Shown in pieces: positions 1 through 8,502 of a stretch of DNA of 35,004 nt. Location of the stretch: positions 1 to 35,004 of the forward strand of contig JALQTJ010000014.1 in assembly GCA_023264015.1 (NCBI GenBank), written 5' to 3'. This stretch comes from Flavobacteriaceae bacterium (GTDB lineage Bacteria; Bacteroidota; Bacteroidia; Flavobacteriales; Flavobacteriaceae). The notes beneath the pieces were generated by a model. That model had not been told where the DNA came from. It saw nothing but the letters and a program-made list of their open reading frames with translations, and did not search any database. Positions within the stretch are counted from its first letter, which is position 1; each line of letters begins with the position of its first letter. A program made the translations under genes and the position numbers.

Positions 1-512
1 CGCATTTTGAGATTTTGAAGCACCTCATCAAAGGCGATATCAGGATGCGTTGCTTTTAACTCATCGAACCTTCTTTGAGCACGCACTTCTGGCTTGGCCG
101 TCATGAAAATCTTTAACTGCGCATCCGGAAATACTACGGTACCAATATCGCGTCCATCCATCACCACAGATTGTACAAAACCCTGTTGCTGTTCGACAAG
201 CTTTTTACGCACCTCAGCAATCTTCGCTACGTGACTGACGATTTGATTGACTTCCATGTGGCGAATTTCTGAAGCGACTACACGTCCGTTTAGGCGGATC
301 TGTTGGTCACTATCAAAATCGACCTGTATCTGATCTAAAGCTTCTGTGAGCTGATTTATCGTCAATTTTTTCTCGATGAGGTAAAGCGCTACAGCTCTAT
401 ACATAGCCCCCGTATCAACGTATAAAAAGCCTAATCGCTTCGCTAGCGCCTTTGCTAGGGTTGACTTTCCCGTCGAAGAATATCCATCGATTGCTATACG
501 TATAGGCCTCAC
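1..512 (-). CDS. cmk: Cytidylate kinase, 3' end outside the window
   Basis: Cytosolic kinase that phosphorylates CMP and dCMP to the diphosphates for nucleic acid synthesis. About 170 N-terminal residues are visible. The protein opens RPIRIAIDGYSSTGKST, a P-loop with the YSSTGKST form I associate with Bacteroidota rather than the proteobacterial GPxGxGKGT. It continues with VDTGAMYRA (NMP-binding region) and VMDGRDIGTVVFPDA, which are typical of Cmk. The start is taken as GTG at 510-512, because no in-frame ATG lies between it and the preceding gene and the P-loop follows directly. It lies 10 bp behind the lon stop on the same strand, so co-transcription with lon is likely. The C-terminus is cut off by the window edge. 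Confidence 0.93.
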   Translation of the reverse strand, partial: MRPIRIAIDGYSSTGKSTLAKALAKRLGFLYVDTGAMYRAVALYLIEKKLTINQLTEALDQIQVDFDSDQQIRLNGRVVASEIRHMEVNQIVSHVAKIAEVRKKLVEQQQGFVQSVVMDGRDIGTVVFPDAQLKIFMTAKPEVRAQRRFDELKATHPDIAFDEVLQNLKM

Positions 513-522
513 AGTGGTGAAA

Positions 523-2973
523 TTAGAGTTTTTTTGGATGCTTCACCTTTTGGTTCAATACAGCAACCTCAACGACCTCCTTCATGCGTTCAACATAATG
601 AAAGGTCAAGCCTTTAAGGTAATGTGGTTCAATCTCTAAGATGTCTTTTTCGTTTTCTTTTGATAGAATAATCGTAGAAATCGCGGCACGCTTGGCGGCC
701 AGAATCTTTTCTTTGATTCCGCCCACCGGAAGCACCTTTCCTCTCAGTGTAATCTCACCAGTCATGGCTAATTTAGAACGCACCTTACGTTGGGTGAGTA
801 ATGAGACCAAAGAGGTAAGCAAGGTGATACCCGCAGAAGGACCGTCCTTAGGAGTGGCTCCTTCTGGAACATGAATATGAATGTTGTAGCGATCAAATAC
901 TTCTGGCGCAATACCGAATGTGTCGTGATTGGCTTTGATGTATTGAAGCGCAATGGTCGCTGACTCTTTCATAACGGTTCCCAAATTACCGGTAATAGAC
1001 AACACCCCTTTACCTTTTGAAAGACTCGATTCGATAAAGAGTATAGCGCCACCAACTGATGTCCATGCTAATCCGGTGACCACACCTGCCACTTCGTTGG
1101 TTTCGTACTGATCTGCACTAAACCTTGGTTTACCGAGCACCTCGTTGAGTTGCTCTTCATTTAGGCTCTTTTCAAATTCCTGTTCAGAGGCTTTTTTGAT
1201 CGCTACACTTCTTGCCACTTTCGCCAGCTGCTTTTGCAAATTACGGACACCAGACTCACGGGTATAACCAGAGATGAGCTTCTCTAAAATCTTCTTACCG
1301 AGTTTTAAATCACCCTTTTTGAGCCCGTGCTCGCTCAACTGTTTGGGCAGCAGATGCTTTTGGGCGATTTCAACTTTCTCTTCAATGGCATAACCATTGA
1401 CCTCTATAAGCTCCATACGATCGCGTAAGGCGGGCTGAATGTCACCAATAGCATTCGCCGTAGCGATGAACATGACCTTCGAAAGGTCGTATCCGGCTTC
1501 TAAAAAGTTATCGTAAAAAGTATCGTTTTGTTCTGGGTCTAGCACTTCCAATAAGGCTGAAGAAGGATCTCCTTGAACCCCGTGAGCCAACTTATCGATC
1601 TCATCAAGAACAAAAACCGGATTCGAAACCCCCGCTTTTTTTATGTTCTGAATGATGCGGCCTGGCATGGCTCCAATGTAAGTCTTTCGATGTCCACGGA
1701 TCTCTGCCTCATCTCTCAAACCACCTAAGGACATTCGAACATAAGGTCGACCCATCGCCTCGGCAATAGACTTACCCAAAGAGGTTTTTCCTACTCCTGG
1801 AGGCCCGTACAAACACAAAATAGGCGACTTCATGTCTCCTTTGAGCTTGAGCACTGCCAAGTGCTCTAAAATGCGTTTTTTAACCTCAGTCAATCCGTGG
1901 TGATCCCTATCTAAAATTTCTTTGGCCTTGGCGATATCAATCGCATCTTCGGCCATCTCCTTCCACGGTAATTCTAGAAACAACTCGAGGTAATTGCGCT
2001 GAATGGCATATTCTGCGACTTGGGGGTTCATACGCTGCAACTTCGACAACTCTCGCTCGAATAACTTGGCCGTATCCTCAGTCCAATTCTTCGAAGTAGA
2101 CTGCTTGCGCATCTCTTCAATCTCTTCTTCGTGAGAAGCGCCGCCCAGTTCTTCTTGAATGGTCTTCATTTGCTGATGCAAGAAATACTCTCGCTGCTGC
2201 TGATCAAGGTCTGAGCGCACCTTCGATTGAATGTCATTTTTAAGCTCTAGTCGTTGCAGTTCAACATTCATCAACTGCAATGTTTTTAGGGCCCGATCTT
2301 TCAGATCATTATAGGCCAAAAGTTCTTGCTTTTCAGCAACTCGTAGATTGAGATTTGACGAAACAAAGTTGATCAAGAAAGAGCCGCTCTGAATATTTTG
2401 AATGGCAAATGAGGCCTCAGATGGAAGATTTGGATTGATTTTAATAATCTTTAGAGCCACCTCTTTAATCCCTTCTACCATCGCCTCAAACTCTCGGTTA
2501 TTCGGTTCTGGCTTTAATTCTCTGAGCTCTTTAACTGTAGCCTGCATGTAAGGCTTTTCTTGAAGGACGGATTCAATCTGAAAGCGCTTCTTCCCTTGTA
2601 TGATAATCGTGGTGTTACCGTCAGGCATCTGCAATACACGCAAGATTTTTGCAACCGTACCCACCGTGTACACATCTTCTATGCCTGGCGCTTCGACGCT
2701 GGCGTCTTTTTGTGCAACAACCCCTATGGTTTTTGTCCCTTGATTTGCCGCCTTTATCAAAGCAATAGAGGTGTCTCTACCTGCAGTGATAGGAATAACA
2801 ACTCCAGGAAAAAGTACGGTATTACGCAGCGGAAGAATCGGAAGCACTTCGGGTACATCCTCGCGATCCATCTCTTCTTCATCTTCAGGAGTAAGAAGTG
2901 GAATCAGCTCTGCATCGTCTTCTAAGGATTGTACAGACAAATTGTCAATATCTAGATATAGCTTTGAGTTCAT
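523..2973 (-). CDS. lon: ATP-dependent protease Lon
   Basis: Cytosolic hexameric AAA+ serine protease that degrades misfolded and regulatory proteins. The 816 residues show all family parts in order: the Lon N-terminal substrate-binding domain (about 43-250, opening [14 protein letters not shown]), a helical linker, the AAA+ module with Walker A GPPGVGKT (390-397) and Walker B VFVLDEID (453-460), and the C-terminal protease with the Ser-Lys dyad. The serine is S713 in KDGPSAG, and the lysine is probably K756 in GGIKEK, by the 43-residue spacing known from E. coli Lon. An acidic stretch at 17-40 precedes the N domain. The length is normal for Lon. It is the first gene of a likely lon-cmk unit with its own promoter about 70 bp upstream. 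Confidence 0.98.
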   Translation of the reverse strand: MNSKLYLDIDNLSVQSLEDDAELIPLLTPEDEEEMDREDVPEVLPILPLRNTVLFPGVVIPITAGRDTSIALIKAANQGTKTIGVVAQKDASVEAPGIEDVYTVGTVAKILRVLQMPDGNTTIIIQGKKRFQIESVLQEKPYMQATVKELRELKPEPNNREFEAMVEGIKEVALKIIKINPNLPSEASFAIQNIQSGSFLINFVSSNLNLRVAEKQELLAYNDLKDRALKTLQLMNVELQRLELKNDIQSKVRSDLDQQQREYFLHQQMKTIQEELGGASHEEEIEEMRKQSTSKNWTEDTAKLFERELSKLQRMNPQVAEYAIQRNYLELFLELPWKEMAEDAIDIAKAKEILDRDHHGLTEVKKRILEHLAVLKLKGDMKSPILCLYGPPGVGKTSLGKSIAEAMGRPYVRMSLGGLRDEAEIRGHRKTYIGAMPGRIIQNIKKAGVSNPVFVLDEIDKLAHGVQGDPSSALLEVLDPEQNDTFYDNFLEAGYDLSKVMFIATANAIGDIQPALRDRMELIEVNGYAIEEKVEIAQKHLLPKQLSEHGLKKGDLKLGKKILEKLISGYTRESGVRNLQKQLAKVARSVAIKKASEQEFEKSLNEEQLNEVLGKPRFSADQYETNEVAGVVTGLAWTSVGGAILFIESSLSKGKGVLSITGNLGTVMKESATIALQYIKANHDTFGIAPEVFDRYNIHIHVPEGATPKDGPSAGITLLTSLVSLLTQRKVRSKLAMTGEITLRGKVLPVGGIKEKILAAKRAAISTIILSKENEKDILEIEPHYLKGLTFHYVERMKEVVEVAVLNQKVKHPKKL

Positions 2974-3045
2974 AAATCTTCCTTACGTCATTTTGTCACC
3001 TTTATCGCGTAATTTCACGTGGCGACCTCTATTTAAAAAGGGTTG

Positions 3046-3053
3046 CAAAGATA
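3046..3053 (-). promoter_or_regulatory. Probable lon promoter, -7 box
   Basis: On the minus strand this reads TATCTTTG, a full match to the Bacteroidota -7 consensus TAnnTTTG. It lies 72 bases before the lon ATG. A TTG at 3070-3072 could be the -33 element, but its spacing of 16 is shorter than the usual 17-23. No heat-shock operator was recognised. Confidence 0.5.
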
Positions 3054-3125
3054 AGTTCAATTAGTGTGCCAAGCTGTTTTTGTAACATTTAGAAACGTTT
3101 ATCGTCTCTTATTAAAATTCTCCAT

Positions 3126-3833
3126 ATGAATCTCATCCTAAAATCCACCTTATTTTATAGTGCATTATTTGTGTTCCAAATTGGGCTTCAAGCGCAAGAC
3201 GTTAAACGCATTGATATAGCTTCATTCGACGAAGTCTATATAGGCGGCAGCTTTAAGGTTGAAATCACAGACGATAACAACAAGCAAATTATTTTATCAG
3301 GAGATCAACAAGCTATAGAAGAAATAGAGGTGAGTTTGCGCAATAACAAATTGCAAATCGAAAAGAAACGCAACTCGTGGTGGCGTTCAGGATATAAAGG
3401 AGGGCGTGTAGGCGTTCAAATCCCTGCAACACAACTGAAGGCCGTATACCTTTCCGGGTCTGGAAGCTTAAGCGGTACAATTAATGCCAGTGAAGACCTT
3501 AAACTCGTTGTATCTGGATCTGGATCATTTGATGCGCATATTGAAGGGGCTGAACACATCAGTTCGACAATTTCTGGTTCTGGAGACATGGAACTCTCAG
3601 GTAGCTGTGAACGCTTAAACCTTCAAATTTCGGGTTCTGGTTCTTTAAATGCCAATGCTTTAAACGCCAAAACCGCAGCCATAAAAATTGCAGGATCAGG
3701 TAATGCAAGGCTGCAAGTGAGCGAACATCTCAGTGCCTCAGTTGCCGGATCAGGTAATGTGATCTATTCTGGAAATCCTTCTACTGTTGAAAAAAGTGTA
3801 GCAGGGTCTGGTCGTATCCGCGCTTCTAACTAA
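3126..3833 (+). CDS. Secreted GIN-domain (DUF2807) protein
   Basis: Exported protein of unknown function, 235 residues. A signal peptide ends near residue 24 (..GLQAQ|DVK). The mature part is a GIN domain (putative autotransporter-adhesin head, DUF2807): it opens with IASFDEVYIGGSFKVEI, and a basic segment EKKRNSWWRSGYKGGR lies near 78-95. It then has seven turns marked LSGSGS, VSGSGS, ISGSGD, ISGSGS, IAGSGN, VAGSGN and VAGSGR at roughly 20-residue steps, as expected for a right-handed beta-helix. The family is common in Bacteroidota cell envelopes. There is no lipobox and no Por sorting domain. It is transcribed away from lon and ends 4 bp before the converging UMF1 transporter. The role is not known. 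Confidence 0.85.
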   Translation: MNLILKSTLFYSALFVFQIGLQAQDVKRIDIASFDEVYIGGSFKVEITDDNNKQIILSGDQQAIEEIEVSLRNNKLQIEKKRNSWWRSGYKGGRVGVQIPATQLKAVYLSGSGSLSGTINASEDLKLVVSGSGSFDAHIEGAEHISSTISGSGDMELSGSCERLNLQISGSGSLNANALNAKTAAIKIAGSGNARLQVSEHLSASVAGSGNVIYSGNPSTVEKSVAGSGRIRASN

Positions 3834-3837
3834 TCCC

Positions 3838-5169
3838 TTAAGCACGCACTACGTATCGGCGTAAGCGGGCCAGTAAAAAGGCTCCAACTAAAAAGAATAT
3901 CCCTAAGAATAAGGCGGCTCCTCTCATGCTACCCGTTATTTGCGCGATGTACCCAAAAATAAAGGTGCCTATCACTATACCTACCTTCTCAGCTACTTCG
4001 TAGAAACTGAAATAAGAGGTGGTATCCTCTGTATCTGGAAGGTTTTGTGAATAAGTAGAGCGCGAAAGCGTTTGAATGCTCCCCATCACAAGGCCTACCC
4101 AACCCGCTGCCAAATAGAAGTCCATTGGCGTTTTAACAAAATAGGCATACACGCAGAGAAGCATCCAGATCGCATTGATTACAATAAGCATGCTAATGTT
4201 ATTCAATCGCTCCGCTAGCCTTCCTGTAAGAATAGAGCCGAGCATTGCAACCAATTGAATGAGTAGAATACTCAGAATAAGTCCAATGGTTCGTTGATTA
4301 TCTGAACCCCAATCAATCTCTTGCTCTCCAAAATAAGCGGCTATAAGTAATATGGTTTGCACCGCCATACTGTAGACAAAAAAAGCCCACAAGTATTTTC
4401 TTAAAAAGAGCTGAGTAGCAATCTCTGTACGCACTTTTTTCAACTCATTGAATCCGCCTAATAGCAATTGCTTTCGCTCTCCTTCTTTCTTATAGCCTTT
4501 TGGCATGTGCTTGAACGTATACTGACTAAAAACAATCCACCAAAGTCCAACAGTGATGAATGAATAACGCATTGCCATCACCTCAGCAGGGTGATCGCCT
4601 ACCTCAACAATTCCAAAAAGCCCAGGGCGCATAACCATAGCTAGATTGACAAGCAATAGCAGTACACTGCCGATATACCCAAGTGAAAAACCACGCGCAC
4701 TTACACGGTCTTGTTGATCCTTAAAGGCAATATCTGGCAAATAAGAATTGTAAATAGCAATACTCAACCACGATCCTACTAATCCGAAGAAATAAAAGAG
4801 TAAACTGAGGTAAATGTGATCTAGCGAAAACCAATACAACCCTATACAAGAAAGGGCTCCTAGGTAGCAGAAAAACTTTAAGAATACCTTTTTGTTTCCA
4901 AGGTAATCCGCGACCCCTGAAATAAACGGAGTCGCTAAAGCTATAAGCACAAAAGCCGCAGAGCTCAAGTAACTAATCAGAGGGCCTCTAGCGATCATCG
5001 TACCGAAGACTTCTACCTCTTCGACTTCAGATAGACGAAAAAGAGCACCATAGAAGATGGGGAAAACCGCTGAAGAGATGACAAGGCTATACACCGAATT
5101 CGCCCAATCGTAAAATGCCCAGGCTTTTAAGACCTTCGGCGACCCTTTTTCAAAAGCTACATTCTCCAT
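3838..5169 (-). CDS. MFS transporter, UMF1 (Atg22-like) family
   Basis: Inner-membrane permease of 443 residues with about 12 hydrophobic segments. The opening KAWAFYDWANSVYSLVISS is the hallmark of the UMF1 family, related to yeast vacuolar effluxer Atg22. Other family-like segments are IYNSYLPDIA, RVSARGFSLGYIGS (loop after the fourth segment) and LSRSTYSQNLP near the tenth. The substrate of bacterial UMF1 proteins is not established, and nothing nearby identifies it. The start ATG at 5169 is the only sensible one, since the DWANS motif follows within 25 residues. It is divergent from the collagen-like lipoprotein, with 88 bp between the starts, and its stop lies 4 bp from the converging GIN gene. 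Confidence 0.88.
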   Translation of the reverse strand: MENVAFEKGSPKVLKAWAFYDWANSVYSLVISSAVFPIFYGALFRLSEVEEVEVFGTMIARGPLISYLSSAAFVLIALATPFISGVADYLGNKKVFLKFFCYLGALSCIGLYWFSLDHIYLSLLFYFFGLVGSWLSIAIYNSYLPDIAFKDQQDRVSARGFSLGYIGSVLLLLVNLAMVMRPGLFGIVEVGDHPAEVMAMRYSFITVGLWWIVFSQYTFKHMPKGYKKEGERKQLLLGGFNELKKVRTEIATQLFLRKYLWAFFVYSMAVQTILLIAAYFGEQEIDWGSDNQRTIGLILSILLIQLVAMLGSILTGRLAERLNNISMLIVINAIWMLLCVYAYFVKTPMDFYLAAGWVGLVMGSIQTLSRSTYSQNLPDTEDTTSYFSFYEVAEKVGIVIGTFIFGYIAQITGSMRGAALFLGIFFLVGAFLLARLRRYVVRA

Positions 5170-5257
5170 CGCGTTAGATTAATGCGATTGAAAATACAAA
5201 TTCTAAATAAACCCCAAGTCTGGCCCAGTTTTTGGATTATACCTTTTTAAAAAAAAC

Positions 5258-5743
5258 ATGAAACCATTCGCCATCTTTACTGCCTTTCTTCTATTGCTTG
5301 GATGCACAGGTCCTGAAGGACCTATAGGACCTCCAGGCCCAACCTTATTTTCACAAGTTTTTGAATTCGAGGTAGACTTTACTTCTTCTAACAACTACGA
5401 GACTTATATTGAATTTCCTCAAGAAATAGAAGTATTTGAAGCAGACCTTGTGCTCGTTTTCTTGGCTTATGAAACCACAGATTCGAATCTAGGAGTTCAA
5501 TACGTTTGGCGCCCGTTGCCTCAAACAATTTTCACTTCGTTAGGATTATTACAATACCAATACGATCACACTTTTAGTGACATGAGAGTTTTTGTTGAAG
5601 CAGATTATAGTCTTACTAGCGCTACTGCAGCAGACCTACTCAATCAGCGATTCAAAGTGGGTGTGGTTCCGGCGGCTTACGCTCAAGAGGTTCAAGGGCT
5701 GACCGACTTGACTGATGCTGATTTTTTGCTTCTTTCACCGTAA
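5258..5743 (+). CDS. Small lipoprotein with a short collagen-like stretch
   Basis: Predicted lipoprotein of 161 residues, function unknown. The signal peptide is MKPFAIFTAFLLLLG with lipobox LLGC, so C16 would be lipidated. Directly after the cysteine come four Gly-X-Y triplets (GPE, GPI, GPP, GPT), too few for a stable collagen helix on their own. The rest (about 30-161) is rich in acidic and aromatic residues and looks like a small beta-domain. Short lipoproteins with this CxGPxGPxGPxGP start recur in Flavobacteria as uncharacterised proteins. It lies 19 bp before the first msrB, so the two may be co-transcribed. A near-consensus -7 box (TACCTTTT) lies about 15 bp before the ATG. Confidence 0.75.
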   Translation: MKPFAIFTAFLLLLGCTGPEGPIGPPGPTLFSQVFEFEVDFTSSNNYETYIEFPQEIEVFEADLVLVFLAYETTDSNLGVQYVWRPLPQTIFTSLGLLQYQYDHTFSDMRVFVEADYSLTSATAADLLNQRFKVGVVPAAYAQEVQGLTDLTDADFLLLSP

Positions 5744-5762
5744 TTTTAAGAAAAATTGAAGC

Positions 5763-6242
5763 ATGAAAAAGAACTTATTTACCCTGCTGCTCTTGGCAAG
5801 TGCGTGTATACTAAGCGCGCAACAAAAATCAGGCACCTCAGGTTACGAAGTATTCAAAACCGATGATCAGTGGAAAAAACAATTAAACGGATTAGAATAT
5901 TACGTTTTAAGACGTGGAGGAACTGAATACGCCTTCACTAGTGATTTATTAGATGAAAAACGCAAGGGCACTTATGTATGCGCCGGATGCGGCAATGCGC
6001 TCTTTAGATCTGAATACAAGTACGATTCAAATAGCGGATGGCCCTCGTTCGATCGCCCCATTGAAGGTGCTTTAGAATTCGATGTGGATTACGATATAGG
6101 CTATGAACGCACAGAAGAAAAGTGTGCAAAATGTGGCTCTCATCTTGGGCATGTCTTCGATGACGGACCTCGTAATACTACCGGAAAACGCCATTGCATT
6201 AATGGGGTTGCCCTAAAATTCATCGCAGATGTCAATAAATAA
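5763..6242 (+). CDS. msrB: Exported peptide-methionine (R)-S-oxide reductase MsrB
   Basis: Reduces methionine-R-sulfoxide in proteins. The 159 residues begin with a signal peptide (MKKNLFTLLLLASACILSAQ), so it acts outside the cytoplasm. The ASAC around C15 could be read as a weak lipobox, but the ..SAQ signal-peptidase I site is the more usual form here. The SelR domain has zinc cysteines C73/C76 (CAGC) and C121/C124 (CAKC), and catalytic C145 in RHCING. The usual resolving cysteine in SGCGWPSF is missing: the motif reads NSGWPSF, so recycling must use another thiol or reductant. It overlaps the second msrB by 14 bp, so the two should be translated from one mRNA. Confidence 0.93.
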   Translation: MKKNLFTLLLLASACILSAQQKSGTSGYEVFKTDDQWKKQLNGLEYYVLRRGGTEYAFTSDLLDEKRKGTYVCAGCGNALFRSEYKYDSNSGWPSFDRPIEGALEFDVDYDIGYERTEEKCAKCGSHLGHVFDDGPRNTTGKRHCINGVALKFIADVNK

Positions 6243-6633
6243 TCCGCTTAAGCTCGACGAGGAGTCCTTAAAGAAACGCCTCACCCCTATTGCTTATACG
6301 GTTTTAAGACATGGGGCTACTGAACCTCCTTATTCAGGAACCTATAACCAACATTACGAGCAGGGGGATTACCATTGTGCTGCCTGCGGGGCTAAGCTTT
6401 TTGAAAGCACTTCAAAATTCGAAAGTGGCTGCGGATGGCCTGCTTTTGATTCTGCCGTTGAAGGCGCCATTACCTACCTAAGAGATCATTCACACGGAAT
6501 GATTCGTACAGAAACGCGCTGCTCATGCTGCGATTCGCATCTTGGACATGTATTTGACGATGGCCCAGCAGCTACTACTGGAAGGCGATACTGCATTAAT
6601 TCTGTATGTCTCGAATTTCGTCCAATACGTTGA
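6229..6633 (+). CDS. msrB: Cytosolic-type MsrB, second copy
   Basis: Second methionine-R-sulfoxide reductase, 134 residues and without a signal peptide, so presumably cytosolic. Zinc cysteines are C50/C53 (CAAC) and C98/C101 (CSCC). Catalytic C122 lies in RYCINS, and C68 in SGCGWPAF is the canonical resolving cysteine. The start ATG at 6229 lies inside the last codons of the upstream msrB in another frame, which indicates coupled translation. The two proteins share only family motifs, so this is an old duplication or separate acquisition rather than a recent copy. The lpdA promoter starts at the very end of this gene. Confidence 0.93.
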   Translation: MSINNPLKLDEESLKKRLTPIAYTVLRHGATEPPYSGTYNQHYEQGDYHCAACGAKLFESTSKFESGCGWPAFDSAVEGAITYLRDHSHGMIRTETRCSCCDSHLGHVFDDGPAATTGRRYCINSVCLEFRPIR

Positions 6634-6661
6634 ATCGTATGCGGGGTAATGATTACTTTTG
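6630..6661 (+). promoter_or_regulatory. lpdA promoter
   Basis: TTG at 6630-6632 and TACTTTTG at 6654-6661 are 21 bp apart, matching the Bacteroidota TTG-N17-23-TAnnTTTG arrangement. The -33 element overlaps the stop region of the second msrB. Transcription would begin near 6666, giving a leader of about 18 bases with an A-rich ATTAAAG before the ATG. Confidence 0.65.
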
Positions 6662-6683
6662 GGCCTCTAATTAAAGTGAACTG

Positions 6684-8072
6684 ATGCAAGAATTTGACCT
6701 CATAGTACTCGGAAGTGGACCTGGTGGATATGTCGCCGCCATTCGCGCCTCTCAACTAGGCTTAAAAACCGCCATTGTAGAAAAAGAAAATCTAGGTGGC
6801 GTATGTCTTAATTGGGGATGTATTCCTACCAAAGCCTTACTGAAATCGGCTCAGGTTTTTGAGTATCTAAATCACGCCGAAGACTATGGACTTTCGGCTT
6901 CAGAAGTTTCTTACGACTTCAATAAGGTGGTTGACCGTTCTAGAGGTGTTGCTGACTCGATGAGCAAGGGTGTTCAATTCTTGATGAAAAAGAATCAGAT
7001 CACGGTTATAGACGGATACGGAACACTGCTTCCAGGAAAAAAAATAAAGGTCACCGGAGCTGAAAAAGAACAAACGATCAGTGCTTCACATATCATTATC
7101 GCCACCGGAGCGAGAAGTCGAGAGCTCCCAAGCCTTCCGCAAGACGGGGTTAAGGTAATTGGGTACAGAGAAGCCATGACCCTCAAAACTCAACCTAAAA
7201 AACTTATCGTTGTCGGAAGCGGTGCGATTGGAATCGAATTCGCCTATTTCTACAATACGATGGGAACTGAGGTGACTGTAGTTGAGTATCAGCCAAACAT
7301 CGTTCCTGTTGAGGATGAAGAGGTTTCTAAACAATTAGAACGAAGCTTTAAAAAGGCCGGAATTACCATTAAAACAAATACCGAGGTCACTAAAGTTGAT
7401 ACTCAAGGTGAAGGAGTAAAGGCGACGTTGCGCTCGAACGACAAAGAGGAAGTTTTAGAAGCAGATCTTGTATTGTCAGCCGTAGGTATCAAGTCGAATA
7501 TTGAAAATATAGGTCTCGAAGAGGTAGGTATTGCTGTTGATAGAGACAAGATTGTGGTAAATGAATTTTATCAAACAAATATACCCGGTTACTACGCAAT
7601 TGGCGATGTGACAAAAGGCCAAGCCCTTGCTCACGTAGCCTCAGCCGAAGGTATTCTCTGCGTTGAAAAAATAGCCAATCTGCACGTTGAACCACTAGAC
7701 TATCAAAACATTCCCGGTTGCACCTATTGCAGCCCTGAGGTGGCCTCTGTAGGACTCACCGAAAAACAAGCTAAAGAACAAGGGTACGACATCAAAGTAG
7801 GTAAGTTTCCTTTTTCTGCAAGCGGTAAAGCCAAAGCTTCTGGAAATTCAGACGGCTTCGTGAAGGTCATCTTTGATGCGAAGTACGGTGAGTGGCTTGG
7901 ATGTCACATGATAGGTCAAGGGGTAACCGATATGATTGCAGAAGCGGTGGTTGCAAGAAAGTTAGAAACCACAGGACATGACATTTTAAAGGCGGTGCAT
8001 CCACACCCTACCATGAGCGAAGCGGTGATGGAAGCAGTCGCAGCGGCCTACGACGAGGTGATTCACCTATAA
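6684..8072 (+). CDS. lpdA: Dihydrolipoyl dehydrogenase
   Basis: E3 flavoprotein of the pyruvate and 2-oxoglutarate dehydrogenase and glycine-cleavage complexes. It reoxidises dihydrolipoamide with NAD+. At 462 residues it has normal length. Visible are the FAD site GSGPGG (10-15), the redox-active disulfide GGVCLNWGCIPTK (C41, C46), the NAD-binding VVGSGAIGIEFA segment, the second FAD motif YAIGDVT and the C-terminal HPHPTMSE with catalytic H441 and E446. No E1 or E2 genes lie nearby, so this is a stand-alone copy that could serve several complexes. It has its own promoter. Its last 6 bp overlap the end of aroQ, which converges on it. Confidence 0.97.
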   Translation: MQEFDLIVLGSGPGGYVAAIRASQLGLKTAIVEKENLGGVCLNWGCIPTKALLKSAQVFEYLNHAEDYGLSASEVSYDFNKVVDRSRGVADSMSKGVQFLMKKNQITVIDGYGTLLPGKKIKVTGAEKEQTISASHIIIATGARSRELPSLPQDGVKVIGYREAMTLKTQPKKLIVVGSGAIGIEFAYFYNTMGTEVTVVEYQPNIVPVEDEEVSKQLERSFKKAGITIKTNTEVTKVDTQGEGVKATLRSNDKEEVLEADLVLSAVGIKSNIENIGLEEVGIAVDRDKIVVNEFYQTNIPGYYAIGDVTKGQALAHVASAEGILCVEKIANLHVEPLDYQNIPGCTYCSPEVASVGLTEKQAKEQGYDIKVGKFPFSASGKAKASGNSDGFVKVIFDAKYGEWLGCHMIGQGVTDMIAEAVVARKLETTGHDILKAVHPHPTMSEAVMEAVAAAYDEVIHL

Positions 8073-8480
8073 GAAAGACTGTAGCGCTAAACGATAACTG
8101 GAGAGGCCAAATCCAATTATAATTCCTTTAGCATTTGGAGCGATATAGGATTGATGCCTGAATGATTCGCGGGCATATGTATTAGAAATATGCACCTCAA
8201 TCACAGGTGCTGGGATGGCAGCTACAGCATCGGCGATTCCAACCGAAGTGTGCGTGTAGGCTCCTGCATTCAAGACAATTCCTTGATGAGAATAGCCAAA
8301 TTCTTGAATAGCATTAATCAATTCACCTTCTACATTTGATTGAAAATAATCAATCTCAAGGGTACCAAACTCCTTACGCAAGTCAACTAAAAAAGCTTCG
8401 AAGTCTTGTGAACCGTAAACTTCGGGCTCTCTTTTACCCAAAAGATTGAGGTTAGGACCGTTTATTACTGCTATCTTCAT
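8067..8480 (-). CDS. aroQ: 3-dehydroquinate dehydratase, type II
   Basis: Third step of the shikimate pathway, 3-dehydroquinate to 3-dehydroshikimate, as a cytosolic dodecamer in this family. The 137 residues start at the ATG at 8480, where the family's conserved MKIAVINGPNLNLLG begins. The frame stays open 14 codons further upstream, but those codons overlap xerD and are not family-like. Catalytic Y22 lies in REPEVYG, with NAGAYTHTS (71-79), EVHISN (95-100) and the flexible-loop R17. The start lies 22 bp from the divergent xerD start, and the box TATTTTAG on the minus strand ends 4 bases before the ATG. Shikimate kinase (aroK) lies 25 kb away in the same window. Confidence 0.95.
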   Translation of the reverse strand: MKIAVINGPNLNLLGKREPEVYGSQDFEAFLVDLRKEFGTLEIDYFQSNVEGELINAIQEFGYSHQGIVLNAGAYTHTSVGIADAVAAIPAPVIEVHISNTYARESFRHQSYIAPNAKGIIIGFGLSSYRLALQSFL

Positions 8481-8502
8481 ACTGCTAAAATAGACGCTTT
8501 CA

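Noticed and set aside
2560-2925. Plus-strand frame of 121 codons inside lon
   Set aside because: It lies fully antisense to a conserved Lon domain, has no family likeness and no promoter.
5203-5394. Minus-strand frame opposite the collagen-like lipoprotein
   Set aside because: Its Gly-Pro-rich wording is the mirror of the Gly-X-Y repeat on the plus strand. There is no signal or family likeness.
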